The notes below the pieces were generated by a model. The model was not told the DNA's origin. It ran no database searches and saw only the letters and a list, made by a program, of their open reading frames with translations. A stretch of DNA of 64,000 nucleotides from an uncultured Lachnospiraceae bacterium (GTDB lineage: Bacteria > Bacillota > Clostridia > Lachnospirales > Lachnospiraceae): NCBI GenBank assembly GCA_910577275.1, contig CAJTMW010000001.1, positions 441,566-505,565 on the forward strand, in the 5' to 3' direction. The position numbers and the translations under genes were made by a program. Below, in pieces: positions 8,762-16,835 of the stretch (position 1 is its first letter; every line of letters starts with the position of its first letter).

Positions 8762-9880
8762 TCAGCTTCCCGCTTCGCTCTCCGCCACCGGCTCGTAAAA
8801 AATTTCCAGTATCAGTTCATATAACGCTTCCTCATCTATATAGCATTCTTCAAAGTTTTCCCCCTGCACGGTTTCCCCCAAAAGCATATGAAAGCTGTCC
8901 TCTCCCACCTGATAACCGATTGCAAGGGACGCCAGATACAGCGCCTCGTCCAGAGAAACATCCGTGACCATCATGGGGGCTGCCGCCTGATAAAGAGCCG
9001 CCACCGTGGAAATATCCTGCTTCACAGCCTCCCTGGCCTTATTGATAAAAGCTGTCAGGTACTGCTTCTGTCTGCGGAAGCGTCCGTCTGAGGAAGCAAA
9101 AATGCTCGTGTCCCGGTACTGCAGATACCAGTATGCCCACAGTCCTTCCAGATGTACCTGCTCGCCTTCCTTAAGGCCGGGGTCTAAAACCGTCATATCC
9201 TCCAGCACCACCAAATCCACACCGCCTATGGCATCATTCATCACGGAAATCGCGCTCATATTTATCGCTGCATACCCGTGGATGGGCAGCCTGTAAAATA
9301 ACCTGCTGACCGCTTCCTTCTGATACTCGCAGCTCTTTTCCCGGCCGTCTCCAAATCCATGCTGCACGGCAATCTGCGCCCTGACGGTATCCACACAGTT
9401 TCCCTGTTCGTCGTAAATATCGATATCCGCCATGGTATTGCGGTTGATTCCAATAATATCAATGGTCTTTTTATGGGGATTCAACGCCACAAGAAACAGG
9501 GCGTCCGCCTGTCCCCCGTCGGTTTCATCCTCCGCCTCCTGAACGACGGTATCTAACTTGTCGATTCCCATAACCAGAAAGGTAAGGATGTCCTCATTGT
9601 ATGCATAGATATTATCCTGATATTTTATCCATCCCTCCTGCCACCTTACCTCCTGACTTTCATCAGCGGATTCCGGCGCCATTGACGCCATTTCCGGTCT
9701 TTTGGGTGCGTTGCTTTTAAGACGCATTTTCCCGAGAAACCCTGCACCTAAAAAAAGCGCCAGAGCAAGCAGCAGAATTACCGGCAAAACGCAAAGACAA
9801 TATAATAATCGTTTCCCTATTCTCTTTTTTTTCTTCTCTTTCTCCTGCTTTTTGCCCATCCGGCTTTTACCTTTTTTCAT
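8762..9880 (-). CDS. LytR-CpsA-Psr (LCP) family glycopolymer ligase
   Basis: 372 residues: very basic cytoplasmic tail (1-22), one membrane helix (about 23-48), then an extracellular LCP domain. Seen: LTFLVMGIDK (opening strand with the conserved Asp), IIGINRNTMADI (the conserved Arg motif), and YRDTSIFASSDGRFRRQKQ (the Arg/Asp-rich phosphate-binding motif). LCP enzymes move undecaprenyl-phosphate-linked teichoic acids or capsule onto peptidoglycan or proteins. The gene starts downstream of a good promoter that carries two palindromic operators, and it heads a run with the pseudo-sortase gene. The polysaccharide export locus 1.6 kb further on could supply its substrate (inference). Confidence 0.92.
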   Translation of the reverse strand: MKKGKSRMGKKQEKEKKKKRIGKRLLYCLCVLPVILLLALALFLGAGFLGKMRLKSNAPKRPEMASMAPESADESQEVRWQEGWIKYQDNIYAYNEDILTFLVMGIDKLDTVVQEAEDETDGGQADALFLVALNPHKKTIDIIGINRNTMADIDIYDEQGNCVDTVRAQIAVQHGFGDGREKSCEYQKEAVSRLFYRLPIHGYAAINMSAISVMNDAIGGVDLVVLEDMTVLDPGLKEGEQVHLEGLWAYWYLQYRDTSIFASSDGRFRRQKQYLTAFINKAREAVKQDISTVAALYQAAAPMMVTDVSLDEALYLASLAIGYQVGEDSFHMLLGETVQGENFEECYIDEEALYELILEIFYEPVAESEAGS

Positions 9881-9896
9881 GCCTTTGTCATTATCT

Positions 9897-9913
9897 TAGA
9901 GTTTTTAACTCTA
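9897..9913. promoter_or_regulatory. Operator 1 palindrome at the LCP gene start site
   Basis: Perfect 7-bp arms TAGAGTT/AACTCTA around TTT. It lies just downstream of the -10 box of the LCP promoter, over the expected transcription start. An identical copy is 25 bp away. The adjacent XRE repressor gene is the obvious candidate binder (inference). Confidence 0.7.
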
Positions 9914-9917
9914 TCCT

Positions 9918-9946
9918 ATTTTAGAGTTTTTAACTCTATTTGTCAA
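9918..9946 (-). promoter_or_regulatory. Promoter of the LCP gene
   Basis: On the minus strand TTGACA (9941-9946) is followed after exactly 17 nt by TAAAAT (9918-9923), a near-consensus sigma-A promoter. The second TAGAGTT-TTT-AACTCTA palindrome (9922-9938) fills the spacer, so a bound protein would block RNA polymerase. Confidence 0.75.
9922..9938. promoter_or_regulatory. Operator 2 palindrome inside the LCP promoter spacer
   Basis: Second exact copy of TAGAGTTTTTAACTCTA, centred between the -35 and -10 boxes of the LCP promoter. Two identical operators 25 bp apart between divergent regulator and target genes suggest cooperative repression and possible autoregulation. Confidence 0.7.
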
Positions 9947-10021
9947 CTGTAATTTATTTTTCACATATACTTTTTAATAGATTCCTTTTTTATGACTGCT
10001 AATTGCCAGAGGTATCACTTC

Positions 10022-10246
10022 ATGAAATATAACGAACGTATCCGGGAAATCAGGGAAGATTGCTGCCTGACCCAGCAAAAGATTGCGGATTTGCTCCATA
10101 TCGGACAACGCACATATTCAGACTATGAAAGCGGTAAAACCAGGATTCCTGTTGATAACCTCCTGATTCTTGCCAGATTTTATGATGTCTCCATGGATTA
10201 CATTACAGGCGCCAGTAATATCAAATCCAGATTTCCAACCTCATAA
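10022..10246 (+). CDS. XRE-family helix-turn-helix regulator
   Basis: 74 residues from the ATG at 10022, chosen because AGAGG lies 9 nt upstream; an in-frame ATG at 9992 would add ten residues with no homology. The protein is a bare Cro/C1 HTH: RIREIREDCCLTQQKIADLL, then IGQRTYSDYESGKTRIPVDNLL, ending near FYDVSMDYITG. It should dimerise on palindromic DNA. It is divergent from the LCP gene, and the two identical palindromes in the shared region are its likely operators. The inducing signal is unknown. Confidence 0.88.
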   Translation: MKYNERIREIREDCCLTQQKIADLLHIGQRTYSDYESGKTRIPVDNLLILARFYDVSMDYITGASNIKSRFPTS

Positions 10247-10275
10247 AATCCATACATTTTTCAAATGATTCCATT

Positions 10276-10527
10276 TTACCTGTCAGTTTTCTCAGGATTT
10301 TCCACATCTGTCTTTTTTCTTTCCGCAATATAAGCGTCCAGCCTGTTAATTGCCACTCGCAGCTCCGCCTGCAATCCGGTCAGATAATACCTTGTGCTGT
10401 TGGTAATCATAGCCTCCTTTTGCCTCTCATCATAACCGCCCGCAAGCGCATCCAATATATACCAGAGTGATTTCTGATTATATTCCAGCTCCAGCAAATC
10501 GCTCATAATCCTATACAATTCTTTCAT
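10276..10527 (-). CDS. Small conserved-type hypothetical protein
   Basis: 83 residues starting at the ATG at 10525-10527, which follows GGGAGGGAAGAAA; a longer frame to 10617 has no ribosome-binding site and adds only charged residues. The protein is predominantly helical (MKELYRIMSDLLELEYNQKS, then ALAGGYDERQKEAMITNSTRYYLTGLQAELRVAINRLDAYI) with no signal peptide or membrane segment. No family recognised. It converges with the XRE gene, 29 nt apart. Confidence 0.6.
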   Translation of the reverse strand: MKELYRIMSDLLELEYNQKSLWYILDALAGGYDERQKEAMITNSTRYYLTGLQAELRVAINRLDAYIAERKKTDVENPEKTDR

Positions 10528-10648
10528 TTTCTTCCCTCCCGACTTGAAATCCTGCTCACCGGAATCTGAAAATTGATTTCCGCGAGTCCTGCCTGTTTTC
10601 ATTTTCCTTTTCCACAAACCCTGGTTTCATTGCTTTCTTATAAATACA

Positions 10649-10731
10649 ATGACTCCTCACAGGAATGAAACAAACGCCGCCATGCTTCGCAAATTGGCTG
10701 ATTGCAATCAAATTTCCCATAAGGAGTCATT
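10649..10731. repeat. Imperfect hairpin element with 10-bp terminal inverted repeats
   Basis: AATGACTCCT (10649-10658) is matched by AGGAGTCATT (10722-10731), enclosing about 63 bases. It occupies much of the gene-free stretch 10528-10866. It may be a small mobile-type repeat or a transcript-end structure. No coding potential was seen. Confidence 0.45.
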
Positions 10732-10760
10732 ATCTGACTATTCCGTATTCATTTTTCAAC

Positions 10761-10834
10761 TGGCAACCCCTGCGGCAGTCGCCAAATGTGCATGCAAATA
10801 TGCCCTCTTGGCTCGTTGCCCGCAAAAATAACCG
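10761..10834 (+). repeat. Dispersed repeat family I, copy A
   Basis: The core CGCCAAATGTGCATGCAAAT with flanking GGCAAC and GTTGCCCGCAAAA is also found, diverged, at 53114-53192 and 55250-55303. The outer GGCAAC/GTTGCC are inverted and the GCATGCAAATATGC centre is nearly palindromic, so the element can fold. This copy lies between thrC and the small hypothetical gene. No gene is seen in it. Confidence 0.7.
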
Positions 10835-10866
10835 GCAATTTCACTTCCGTTCGTGAGAGGACCTGC

Positions 10867-12354
10867 CTATAACCTTAAAAATCCTGTCACCGCCTGCTTC
10901 ATTTCATCTTTTTCGCACACATAATTATGTAAAACCGGAGCCGTCCTGATTTCCTCAATAGCCTTTGGCGTTTTCACCCCGGAAATTTCCGAAAGCTTAT
11001 CGACCAGTTCAAAATCCTCCATCTGCTCATATCCGCCGTCGATGGCTTTCATAACGCTTCTGGTGAATTTGAACGGGCTTGCCGTTGACGCAAGCACCGT
11101 CGGCCTTTCATCTCCCGTTTCCTTACGGTACTTCTCATATACGCAGGAAGCCACTGCCGTATGGGTGTCAATCACATAACCGGTTTTCTCATACAGGCTG
11201 CGGATGGTTTCCGCCGTTTCCTTCTCGTCGGCATAGTTTCCGTAAAAGTCGGCAAGCTCCGCTTTCATGGCCTCGGTAATTGTATAGGTTCCTCCCTGCG
11301 TAAGAGCGCTCATAAGCTCCCGGTTCTTATCTGCATCATTCCCCGCAATGTGATAAATCAGCCTTTCCAGATTGCTGGAAATCAGGATATCCATGGAGGG
11401 CGAAGATGTCAGCACAAACTCCCGGTTCCTGTCGTAGGTTCCCGTGCGGAAGAAATCATACAACACTTTATTTTCATTGGAGGCGCATATCAGCTTATCT
11501 ATGGGAAGCCCCATCTGCTTTGCATAATAAGCCGCCAGAATATTGCCAAAATTCCCGGTTGGAACCGTAACGTTTATTTTTTCTCCGGCTTTTATCTTCC
11601 CCGCTTTTAGAAGCTGTCCGTAGGCGTACACATAATAGACAATCTGCGGCACAAGCCGTCCGATATTAATCGAGTTCGCCGACGAAAACTGGAAGCCCTT
11701 TGCGTCCATCTCCTCCGCCAGCTTCCTGTCGCCGAAAATTTTCTTCACTCCGGTCTGGGCATCGTCAAAATTTCCGTGAATTCCAATCACGCGGGTATTC
11801 TTCCCTTTTTGGGTTATCATCTGCTTTTCCTGTATGGGACTTACGCCGTTTTTGGGGTAAAAAACGACAATGCGCGTGCCCTCCACATCCGCAAAACCGG
11901 AAAGCGCCGCTTTTCCCGTATCACCGGAGGTGGCTGTGAGAATCACAATTTCATTCTTCACATGGTTCTTCTTCGCCGAGGTGGTGAGCAGATGGGGAAG
12001 AATGGACAGCGCCATGTCCTTAAACGCAATCGTCGCTCCGTGGAACAGCTCAAGATAATAAGCGCCGTCCTTTTCCACTACCGGCGCAATTTCTTCCGTG
12101 TCAAATTTGTCATCGTAGGCTTTCGCAATACAATCCTTCAATTCCTCGCCGGTAAAATCCGTAAGAAATAATTTCATGACTTCATAGGCGGTCTGTCGGT
12201 AATCCATTTCCGCCAGCTTATCAACCGGCACATCCAGCGCCGGAATATGGTCCGGCACAAACAATCCGCCGTCCTCCGAAAGCCCCCGCAAAATTGCCTC
12301 CGAAGCTTTCACCGGCGCGCTTTTTGACCTTGTACTGTTATATCGTATTTCCAT
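10867..12354 (-). CDS. thrC: Threonine synthase
   Basis: 495 residues, full length for the long bacterial ThrC type. It converts O-phosphohomoserine to threonine with PLP. The PLP lysine lies in HGATIAFKDMA, the phosphate-binding loop is TATSGDTGKAALSGF, and the ThrC-type N-terminus (YNSTRSKSAPVKASEAILRGLSEDGGLFVP) is present. It stands alone on the minus strand with no other threonine-pathway gene nearby. The short upstream gap (about 100 nt) shows no room for a T-box leader. Assignment is secure. Confidence 0.97.
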   Translation of the reverse strand: MEIRYNSTRSKSAPVKASEAILRGLSEDGGLFVPDHIPALDVPVDKLAEMDYRQTAYEVMKLFLTDFTGEELKDCIAKAYDDKFDTEEIAPVVEKDGAYYLELFHGATIAFKDMALSILPHLLTTSAKKNHVKNEIVILTATSGDTGKAALSGFADVEGTRIVVFYPKNGVSPIQEKQMITQKGKNTRVIGIHGNFDDAQTGVKKIFGDRKLAEEMDAKGFQFSSANSINIGRLVPQIVYYVYAYGQLLKAGKIKAGEKINVTVPTGNFGNILAAYYAKQMGLPIDKLICASNENKVLYDFFRTGTYDRNREFVLTSSPSMDILISSNLERLIYHIAGNDADKNRELMSALTQGGTYTITEAMKAELADFYGNYADEKETAETIRSLYEKTGYVIDTHTAVASCVYEKYRKETGDERPTVLASTASPFKFTRSVMKAIDGGYEQMEDFELVDKLSEISGVKTPKAIEEIRTAPVLHNYVCEKDEMKQAVTGFLRL

Positions 12355-12450
12355 TGTTTTCCTCGTTTCCGTTTTTCTTTTTCAGACTGCAGTACCGGGG
12401 CGTCCCCATGTATGCCGCCTGTTGCCAACGTGGTCATTTTATCACAGGTA

Positions 12451-13080
12451 TCAGCGTGTTGTAAAGAATTCATGGCCGCCGTGGGTGAATAATTTTGTGA
12501 GCCGCGTATCAAACCATTTCACTTTCTCAGGGTTCGCACTTTTTCTGGAAACAAAGTAAAGCGCCCCTTCCGATACATCCTCTCCCATAAGCACGCGCTC
12601 CACCGCGTCAATTGTGCTCTGGGTAACCTTTATTGTCTGGTAGGTTCCTGCGCCTACCGGTGAAAACTGATATACGCCATTCTTATTTTGCAGGACTACC
12701 TCCGTCACCGTATCAGGAAAGCTGCGGTTTTTGACACGGTTTAACACCACCCCGGCCACAAGCATTTTCCCCTTTTCATCCTCGGTTCCGGCCTCTGCCT
12801 GTACAATTTTCAGCAAGGCTTCGTAATCCGCCTGTGACAAGTCATACTTGTACTTCTTTTCGATAACGGAATAATCTACTACCCGCTGCCCGGAAGCCGC
12901 CTTTTTCAGAAATCCGTGAAACCTGTCCATTTCAGGTTCGTCCTGAGCATATTCATATAAGCTGATTTTGAATGCGGGGGTTGACGACAGCATATTCATC
13001 TGCACCCCTTTCACACAAAACCAGCTGGTTAACAGCACCATATTACATAGAAATAACTGCATTACAAACTTTTTGTACAT
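12451..13080 (-). CDS. SleB-like cell wall hydrolase (Hydrolase_2 family)
   Basis: 209 residues from MYKKFVM (ATG 13078-13080), preceded by AAAGGA 11 nt upstream; a frame extension to 13107 lacks a better site. An N-terminal hydrophobic segment (about 4-22) would anchor or export it. The C-terminal domain (about 85-209) matches SleB/CwlJ-type enzymes: YEALLKIVQAEAGTEDEKGK carries the catalytic Glu, VAGVVLNRVKN follows, then QFSPVGAG. These cleave peptidoglycan, often spore cortex. No PG-binding repeat is present, so a vegetative or sporulation role cannot be decided. Confidence 0.88.
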   Translation of the reverse strand: MYKKFVMQLFLCNMVLLTSWFCVKGVQMNMLSSTPAFKISLYEYAQDEPEMDRFHGFLKKAASGQRVVDYSVIEKKYKYDLSQADYEALLKIVQAEAGTEDEKGKMLVAGVVLNRVKNRSFPDTVTEVVLQNKNGVYQFSPVGAGTYQTIKVTQSTIDAVERVLMGEDVSEGALYFVSRKSANPEKVKWFDTRLTKLFTHGGHEFFTTR

Positions 13081-13232
13081 ACCATAACACGTCCTTTCTT
13101 TACGCAATCTGCGGTACGGCCCATTACACTTTTTACATTTTTGTAATACTTCTTTAATATTTTATACAGTTACTTCCAAAAATATTTCTAAAATTTGTAT
13201 TATGGGGGAAATTTTTTCAGATTTTATAAAAT

Positions 13233-13260
13233 ACACCTGCCAGCAAACTCCGACAGGTGT
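13233..13260 (-). terminator. Probable terminator of the GH25-like gene
   Basis: The inverted repeat ACACCTG (13233-13239)/CAGGTGT (13254-13260) lies 57 nt past the stop of the GH25-like gene and is followed on the minus strand by an AT-rich, T-interrupted tract. The T-run is imperfect, so strength is uncertain. Confidence 0.5.
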
Positions 13261-13316
13261 ACATATTTTAAAACAAAATTTAATGTTATAAAGAAATGAT
13301 AAAGGCTGTAAGCCCG

Positions 13317-14447
13317 TTATTTGCGGGTATAATCCACAAAGCTGATAATGTAAGAGGCTTCGTTTTCCACTCCGCTTATCTTCTGCCGCACCGCATATTT
13401 CCACAGCTTGAACTGATACGGGTAGTCCGGCACCGGCGACTGGTCATTCAGCCATACGTCGTAATCCTCCAGTAAATCCTCAGGCTCCACTTCTCCTAAA
13501 AGCCAGTCTTTCGTTCCGCATAAAAGCGTGCGGTAGCCCTCTCTGTCGATATGGGATAAAAACGCTTTCGCAATGTCCGTTCTGCTCTCCGCGTCCAGGG
13601 ATTCAATCCGGGACTCGTCGTTTACAATATATTCCATCACAAAAGCCACAGGATAGCTGATTTTATAGGGAACCAGATTACTGGCCACAAATTCCGCTTC
13701 TTCCTCCGCTTCCTTTTCGCTCACCGCCTGGGAAAAAAAGTAAACTCCCACTTCCAGTCCGGCATTCTGGGCTTTCGTGATATTGTTCACAAAGTTTTTG
13801 TCCAGGGAAAGCAGACCGGTTTCATAGCCTCTGCTCCCAAGCCTGAGCATTACAAAATCCACACCGGAATCCTTTAATGCCGTAAAATCCACATTTCCGC
13901 TGTTTTCCGACAGCTCTACGCCGACGCTGGAGCTTTTTTCTCCGTCCTGATAGTATTCCATCCTGCCGGCAGTAATTTTCAGATTGGTAAAATCATAGGT
14001 ATAAAGGGGAATATCCTGCGATATCTCATGCCATTCTTCCGTGCCGTCATGTAAAGTCACCTTTACATGCTCTCCGTCCTCCGCCAGCTCCTCGTCTGTG
14101 GGCTCATGGGAAGGGGTGGGCGACGGACTCGCCTCAGGCTCCTCCTCTATAATCACTCCGCCGTTATTCTGGTACATATTCCAGAAATCCAAATCCTCCG
14201 CCCGAAGCCTGTTTTCCTTATAGAGAGACTCTATGTCCTCCTGCCCTTCGGCAAATTCCATTTCTTCCTCCGGGGTGGGCGACGGAACAGCCGCCAGCGG
14301 ACGCCTTGCCTGACCGCCCCTCTTTGCGCCGTTATTGCTGAAAAAGACGACGGCAAGAATGCCCAATATAAACAGAGATACTGCCAGAACCGTATAAACA
14401 ACCGGCTTTCCCGTTCCTCTTTCATCATGTTCCTCAGGTAAACGCAT
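13317..14447 (-). CDS. GH25 lysozyme-like membrane-anchored protein with altered active site
   Basis: 376 residues: cytoplasmic tail, one membrane helix (about 16-37), an acidic Pro-rich linker, then a GH25-type domain (about 174-372: SVGVELSENSGNVDF, VDFVMLRLGSRGY, GLEVGVYFFSQAV, FKLWKYAV). Canonical GH25 enzymes need Asp in the opening D-x-S motif, a D-x-E pair on a later strand and a final Asp. Here the opening residue is Glu178, the pair reads Val270-x-Glu272, and the final VDLN-like segment reads SYIISF. Lysozyme activity is therefore doubtful. It may bind peptidoglycan without cutting it (inference). Confidence 0.8.
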   Translation of the reverse strand: MRLPEEHDERGTGKPVVYTVLAVSLFILGILAVVFFSNNGAKRGGQARRPLAAVPSPTPEEEMEFAEGQEDIESLYKENRLRAEDLDFWNMYQNNGGVIIEEEPEASPSPTPSHEPTDEELAEDGEHVKVTLHDGTEEWHEISQDIPLYTYDFTNLKITAGRMEYYQDGEKSSSVGVELSENSGNVDFTALKDSGVDFVMLRLGSRGYETGLLSLDKNFVNNITKAQNAGLEVGVYFFSQAVSEKEAEEEAEFVASNLVPYKISYPVAFVMEYIVNDESRIESLDAESRTDIAKAFLSHIDREGYRTLLCGTKDWLLGEVEPEDLLEDYDVWLNDQSPVPDYPYQFKLWKYAVRQKISGVENEASYIISFVDYTRK

Positions 14448-14490
14448 GAAAACTCACCACTTTCTCTTTTCAAATTATATGCCAGAAGTT

Positions 14491-14600
14491 ATAATAAGTA
14501 GCACGCTGATGCGTGCGCAGGTCATAAGGCATCCTCCCATCTGCGATGGGTCCCTCCTTATGACATATTATAATTAAGTAGCACGCGGATGCGTGTGCGG
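14491..14600. repeat. Composite hairpin array upstream of apbE
   Basis: Two direct copies of an AAGTAGCACGC-T/G-GATGCGTG unit (14491-14520 and 14570-14600), each with GCACGC/GCGTGC arms, flank a larger hairpin (GTCATAAGG 14521-14529 with CCTTATGAC 14555-14563, inner CCCATC/GATGGG). This fills the divergent intergenic region between the GH25-like and apbE genes. Confidence 0.6.
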
Positions 14601-14606
14601 ATTTCT

Positions 14607-14636
14607 TTGTCTGTGACAAAGCCCATTTATTATACA
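14607..14636 (+). promoter_or_regulatory. Candidate promoter of apbE
   Basis: TTGTCT (14607-14612), an 18-nt spacer, then TATACA (14631-14636). The apbE start is about 45 nt downstream. The spacing is acceptable but both boxes are imperfect. Confidence 0.4.
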
Positions 14637-14680
14637 CGAAAGTAATCCCGAATACAAGATGCTGTAAGGAGACTATGGCA

Positions 14681-15712
14681 ATGCCCGCTTTCATTTTTTT
14701 TAAAAACCGAACCGGTAAATTCCCTCTGTTTCGTATCCTCCTTCCCGTTCTGCTGTGCCTTTTCCTTCTTTCCGGCTGTGCGCAGCCCTTTAAACGCTCC
14801 GCTCCCTTAGAGGCTGCCGGATTTTATTTTGATACTGTGATTTCCGTAAGAATTTATTCCAATGACAAGGACTCGGAAGAAATTCTGGAGCAATGTATGG
14901 CGCTGGCACAGCACTACGAAAATCTCTTTAGCCCGAATGTGGAAGGCAGCGATATCTGGAATATCAACCACAGCGGCGGCGGGTACGTGCCTGTCAGCGA
15001 AGATACGCTGACCCTGCTCCATACTGCCCTGGACTATGCCGCTCTCTCTGACGGCCTTGTTGACCCCACTGTGGGCGCTTTGTCCCGGCTCTGGAATTTC
15101 GGCTCCGGTAATCAGGAGATTATTCCCGAAAAGGAAGCCATTGACAGCGCTCTTTTGCATGTGGACTATCGTTTTGTGGAAATAAAAGGAAGCGAGGTCC
15201 GCCTTACCGACCCCGAAGCCCGGCTTGAGCTGGGATTCATTGCCAAAGGCTTTATCGGTGACAAAATGAAAGAATATCTCATATCCCGGAATATTTCCTC
15301 CGCCCTCATTAATCTGGGCGGCAATGTCGTCGCCCTTGGCAACAGGCCGGACGGCACTCCCTTTCAGGTCGGCATAAGAAACCCCTTCGGAGAAGCCGGG
15401 GAGCCGCTCCTTGTTCTTGACGCCTCCGACATCAGCATAGTTTCCTCGGGAAATTACGAGCGTTTTTTTGATAAGGACGGCAGACGTTACCACCACATCC
15501 TTTCCACCGAAACGGGAGAACCGGCGGAAAGCGGCCTTGCCCAGGTGACGATTTTAAGCTCCGGCTCCGCCAGTGCGGACGCTCTCTCCACACTCTGTTT
15601 TATTCTGGGTTATGAACGGGCAGTCTCCTTTCTTGAAGCTTACCCGGAGGTTCAGGCAGTCTTTGTGACGACGGAGGGAGAAATTCTGTACGCAAATATG
15701 CCGGGGAATTGA
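14681..15712 (+). CDS. apbE: FAD:protein FMN transferase (lipoprotein)
   Basis: 343 residues using the ATG at 14681, 9 nt after AAGGAG; the ATG six bases earlier is only 3 nt from that site. The N-terminus has a lipoprotein signal (CLFLLSGCAQ). ApbE hallmarks are present: FYFDTVISVRIY, the GFIAKGFIGDKM segment, ALINLGGNVVALGNRPDG and SSGNYERFF. The enzyme attaches FMN through a phosphoester to Thr in RnfD, RnfG or NqrB/C on the outer face of the membrane. The rnf operon lies 2 kb away and its RnfG has the target SGAT motif, so RnfD and RnfG are likely substrates. Confidence 0.95.
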   Translation: MPAFIFFKNRTGKFPLFRILLPVLLCLFLLSGCAQPFKRSAPLEAAGFYFDTVISVRIYSNDKDSEEILEQCMALAQHYENLFSPNVEGSDIWNINHSGGGYVPVSEDTLTLLHTALDYAALSDGLVDPTVGALSRLWNFGSGNQEIIPEKEAIDSALLHVDYRFVEIKGSEVRLTDPEARLELGFIAKGFIGDKMKEYLISRNISSALINLGGNVVALGNRPDGTPFQVGIRNPFGEAGEPLLVLDASDISIVSSGNYERFFDKDGRRYHHILSTETGEPAESGLAQVTILSSGSASADALSTLCFILGYERAVSFLEAYPEVQAVFVTTEGEILYANMPGN

Positions 15713-15726
15713 CGGATTGAATTGTT

Positions 15727-16548
15727 TTAGTTATGCTTTTTTCGAGAGGCAATCAACACAAACAGCAATGACAAAATATTTGATAAGGTTATTCTGATTA
15801 CCATCAATTCATCTGCTCCTGTTTCTGTCACCGTATGTAAGGAATTGCTTATGAAATTGTTAAATAAATGTTCTGATGCCCCTATCCAGAGCGTTCCTGA
15901 CAATGCCGCGCATATCCCCCATTCATAGGCTAAAATTGCAGACAACAGTATATATCCTGTGCCCATAAAAACTGCCATAGCGATATTCATGGAACCGTCA
16001 ATTACAGGATTTATTACATTTGTAATATGCCATATTCCAAAAAGCAGCGCCTGTATCATATTCGCTGCCTTTTGAGAATAGTATTGCATACCAATTTTAC
16101 AAAACAGTCCTCTAAACAGCCCTTCTTCCGCACAGACATTTACTATATTGCCAATCATACACACTATTATCGCTAACAGGGAACTGCCATTTGTATGTGT
16201 CTGTGTAAGTGAAAAATTTGCAATATAAAATTCCAAAGACGGGTGTTTTCCCATCACAAGCAACACAACAAATTCTGCGGCGTAAGAAAGAAAAAAGGTG
16301 CTCATGCCAAGCGCAAGGCCATATTTCAAACCGGTAAGTAACCCTTTTTTTGAAAAGCCCAAATCACTCCAATGAAGCTTAAGTATATCCAACGCAATCC
16401 CTATCAGTAAAATGCAGCAGATTTTATGTAATATATTTTCCCCAACCCATGTCTGGTCGGTTTTTACAAAAACAATTTCCATCGCTCTGATAATCATCAA
16501 CAGAATAAACATCATACTGATAATGCTTATTGTTCTTCTTTTTTCCAT
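15727..16548 (-). CDS. CPBP family intramembrane glutamic endopeptidase
   Basis: 273 residues, polytopic. The CPBP (Abi) catalytic motifs are visible: motif 1 CAEEGLFRGLF (paired Glu and Arg) and motif 2 FGIWHITNV (His) in membrane helices, with a late SEHLFNN segment. The family includes CAAX-type proteases and bacteriocin self-immunity proteins. No bacteriocin gene is adjacent, so the substrate is unknown. It converges with apbE, whose stop is 14 nt away. Confidence 0.88.
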   Translation of the reverse strand: MEKRRTISIISMMFILLMIIRAMEIVFVKTDQTWVGENILHKICCILLIGIALDILKLHWSDLGFSKKGLLTGLKYGLALGMSTFFLSYAAEFVVLLVMGKHPSLEFYIANFSLTQTHTNGSSLLAIIVCMIGNIVNVCAEEGLFRGLFCKIGMQYYSQKAANMIQALLFGIWHITNVINPVIDGSMNIAMAVFMGTGYILLSAILAYEWGICAALSGTLWIGASEHLFNNFISNSLHTVTETGADELMVIRITLSNILSLLFVLIASRKKHN

Positions 16549-16575
16549 TTCTCTTTTCCCTTCTTACTCTTGTTG

Positions 16576-16666
16576 GTCAAGTCAAAGACCCCGTAGCAAG
16601 CTGACGGGGCATCAAACTTGCAACGCAGCAGAACTGCGGGGTATTGCCCCCTTGCCGGGAATAAAA
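16576..16666 (+). repeat. Dispersed repeat family II, copy 1
   Basis: GTCAAAGACCCCGTAGCAAG, hairpin CCCCGT/ACGGGG, and an end reading TTGCCGGGAATAAAA are shared with 36915-37017. It fills the gene-free gap between the CPBP protease and aldo/keto reductase genes. Confidence 0.65.
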
Positions 16667-16731
16667 TATAAAAATCCGCCTTTCACGCTGAGAACACCTG
16701 GATATACCGGTTCTTCTTCGTAAAAGGCGGA
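16663..16731 (-). terminator. Terminator of the aldo/keto reductase gene
   Basis: The 13-nt arms TCCGCCTTTCACG (16675-16687) and CGTAAAAGGCGGA (16719-16731) pair with one wobble-type mismatch, and a T-rich tract follows on the minus strand (complement of 16663-16674). It sits about 100 nt past the reductase stop. Confidence 0.75.
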
Positions 16732-16835
16732 CTGCTCTTATATACTCCTGTTTACATTCAGCACACTCATCAGCGTTTCCTGCCAAACCGATAGCGTTTC
16801 ACTCCATTTCAATGGAATCTTCCGCCAAAATCCTG

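Noticed and set aside
12354..12450. T-box or riboswitch for thrC
   Set aside because: The gap is only about 100 nt and shows no stem I or T-box sequence.
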